Assembly: GCA_030606805.1 (NCBI GenBank)
Contig: JAUWFS010000216.1
Coordinates: 1-5,345 of the forward strand
Source of the DNA: B13-G4 sp030606805
GTDB taxonomy: Bacteria > Desulfobacterota > Desulfobacteria > Desulfobacterales > ETH-SRB1
Direction of reading: 5' to 3'
Length of the DNA: 5,345 bases
The notes below the pieces were generated by a model. The model did not search any database. It was not told where the DNA came from and saw only the letters and a list, made by a program, of their open reading frames with translations. How positions within the stretch are numbered: the first letter of the stretch is position 1; each line of letters begins with the position of its first letter. A program made the translations under genes and the position numbers. Below are positions 4,806-5,345 of this stretch, piece after piece.

Positions 4806-5345
4806 ATGAAAAGAGCTCTGGTGTACCTTGGTTTTGTGTTGTTGCTAAGCGGGCTGCTTTTAGCTTCGTGTTCGGAAAATCAGATGACTGATAAAAAGGG
4901 AAACTACGATTGGGCGGAAAAACGCGCCGCAATGGTACAGCAACTGCGCGTGTACGGTATTGAGGATGAGCAGGCGCTAAAAGCTATGAATACTGTCTGG
5001 CGTCACAAATTCATCCCTGAAGAATATCTCGGTGTTGCTCCACCTTATGGGGACCACCCCTGTCCAATCGGTTATGATCAGACGATCTCGCAACCCTATA
5101 TTGTCGCTTATATGACAGAAAAACTGAATATTCAGACCGGAGAAAAGGTGCTTGAAATTGGCACCGGGTCAGGGTATCAAGCCGCCATCCTTGCCGAGTT
5201 GGGCGCGGAGGTTTACAGCATTGAGATCATACCCGAACTGGCAAATCATGCCCGTAAAGCTCTGACCACAGAGGGGTATGAGCAGGTCAAGGTGCTGGCT
5301 GGTGATGGTTATAAAGGCTGGCCGGAACATAGTCCTTTTGATGCC
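4806..5345 (+). CDS. Protein-L-isoaspartate O-methyltransferase with lipoprotein signal (partial, runs off right edge)
   Basis: The first 180 residues of a PCMT-family enzyme, which uses S-adenosylmethionine to methylate L-isoaspartyl residues and start repair of aged proteins. Residues 1-21 are a signal peptide (KR, then a Leu-rich core) with lipobox LASC at 19-22, so Cys22 would be lipidated; Ser at +2 suggests the outer membrane. The catalytic region includes PIGYDQTISQPYIVAYM (87-103), the family's conserved 'G..QTIS.P' active site. Motif I, the SAM-binding loop, is VLEIGTGSGYQAAILAEL (115-132). It is followed by VYSIEIIPELANHAR (136-150) and GDGYKGWPEHSPFDA (167-180, beginning motif II). 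The usual enzyme is cytosolic and about 210 residues; the rest lies past the window. The upstream Shine-Dalgarno favours this start over Met27, which would give a cytosolic form. It diverges from the LPS cassette, so functional linkage is not implied. Confidence 0.9.
   Translation, partial: MKRALVYLGFVLLLSGLLLASCSENQMTDKKGNYDWAEKRAAMVQQLRVYGIEDEQALKAMNTVWRHKFIPEEYLGVAPPYGDHPCPIGYDQTISQPYIVAYMTEKLNIQTGEKVLEIGTGSGYQAAILAELGAEVYSIEIIPELANHARKALTTEGYEQVKVLAGDGYKGWPEHSPFDA

Noticed and set aside
1..5345. CRISPR array, tRNA, rRNA, riboswitch or long tandem repeats
   Set aside because: A read of both strands showed no repeat-spacer pattern, cloverleaf or rRNA-like stretch; short or degenerate cases cannot be excluded by eye.

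Overview
The window looks like chromosomal DNA of a Gram-negative bacterium of moderate to low GC. The evidence is a WaaG-type glycosyltransferase directly followed by a WaaP-type sugar kinase, which are lipopolysaccharide (LPS) core enzymes, and a predicted lipoprotein with a lipobox. A member of the Desulfobacterota (former Deltaproteobacteria) would fit the gene styles, but this is an impression from protein style and not a proven assignment.

Positions 239-4028, minus strand, hold a compact four-gene cassette read from right to left: a WaaG-like GT4 glycosyltransferase (2898-4028), a WaaP/InaA-like kinase (2002-2901), a second GT4-like glycosyltransferase (1032-2012) and a GT-A-like glycosyltransferase of uncharacterised type (239-1018). 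The first two overlap by 4 nt (ATGA) and the next pair by 11 nt. The last gene follows after a 13-nt gap. The last two genes start at TTG codons with good Shine-Dalgarno sequences. Together they read as one translationally coupled operon that extends and phosphorylates an LPS core or another cell-surface glycan.

Positions 1-238 lie downstream of the cassette on the same strand. They hold a 53-codon open stretch with no start codon that looks like the C-terminal remnant of a protein (72-233). The first 20 codons of a small membrane protein resembling the DUF1232 family follow and run off the left edge (1-62).

Positions 4029-4805 separate the cassette from a divergent gene and look like a gene graveyard. 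A small hairpin lies just upstream of the cassette. An AT-rich relic of a P-type cation-transporting ATPase (4192-4515) keeps only the extreme N-terminus and the last membrane segments, joined in frame, plus an internal amber codon. A possible N-terminal scrap of an IS110-family transposase lies at 4596-4697.

Positions 4806-5345, plus strand, encode the first 180 residues of a protein-L-isoaspartate O-methyltransferase with a lipoprotein signal peptide. It is cut by the right edge of the window. No clearly new multi-gene system is visible. The most notable items are the collapsed ATPase, the apparently exported methyltransferase and the start-less fragment at 72-233.
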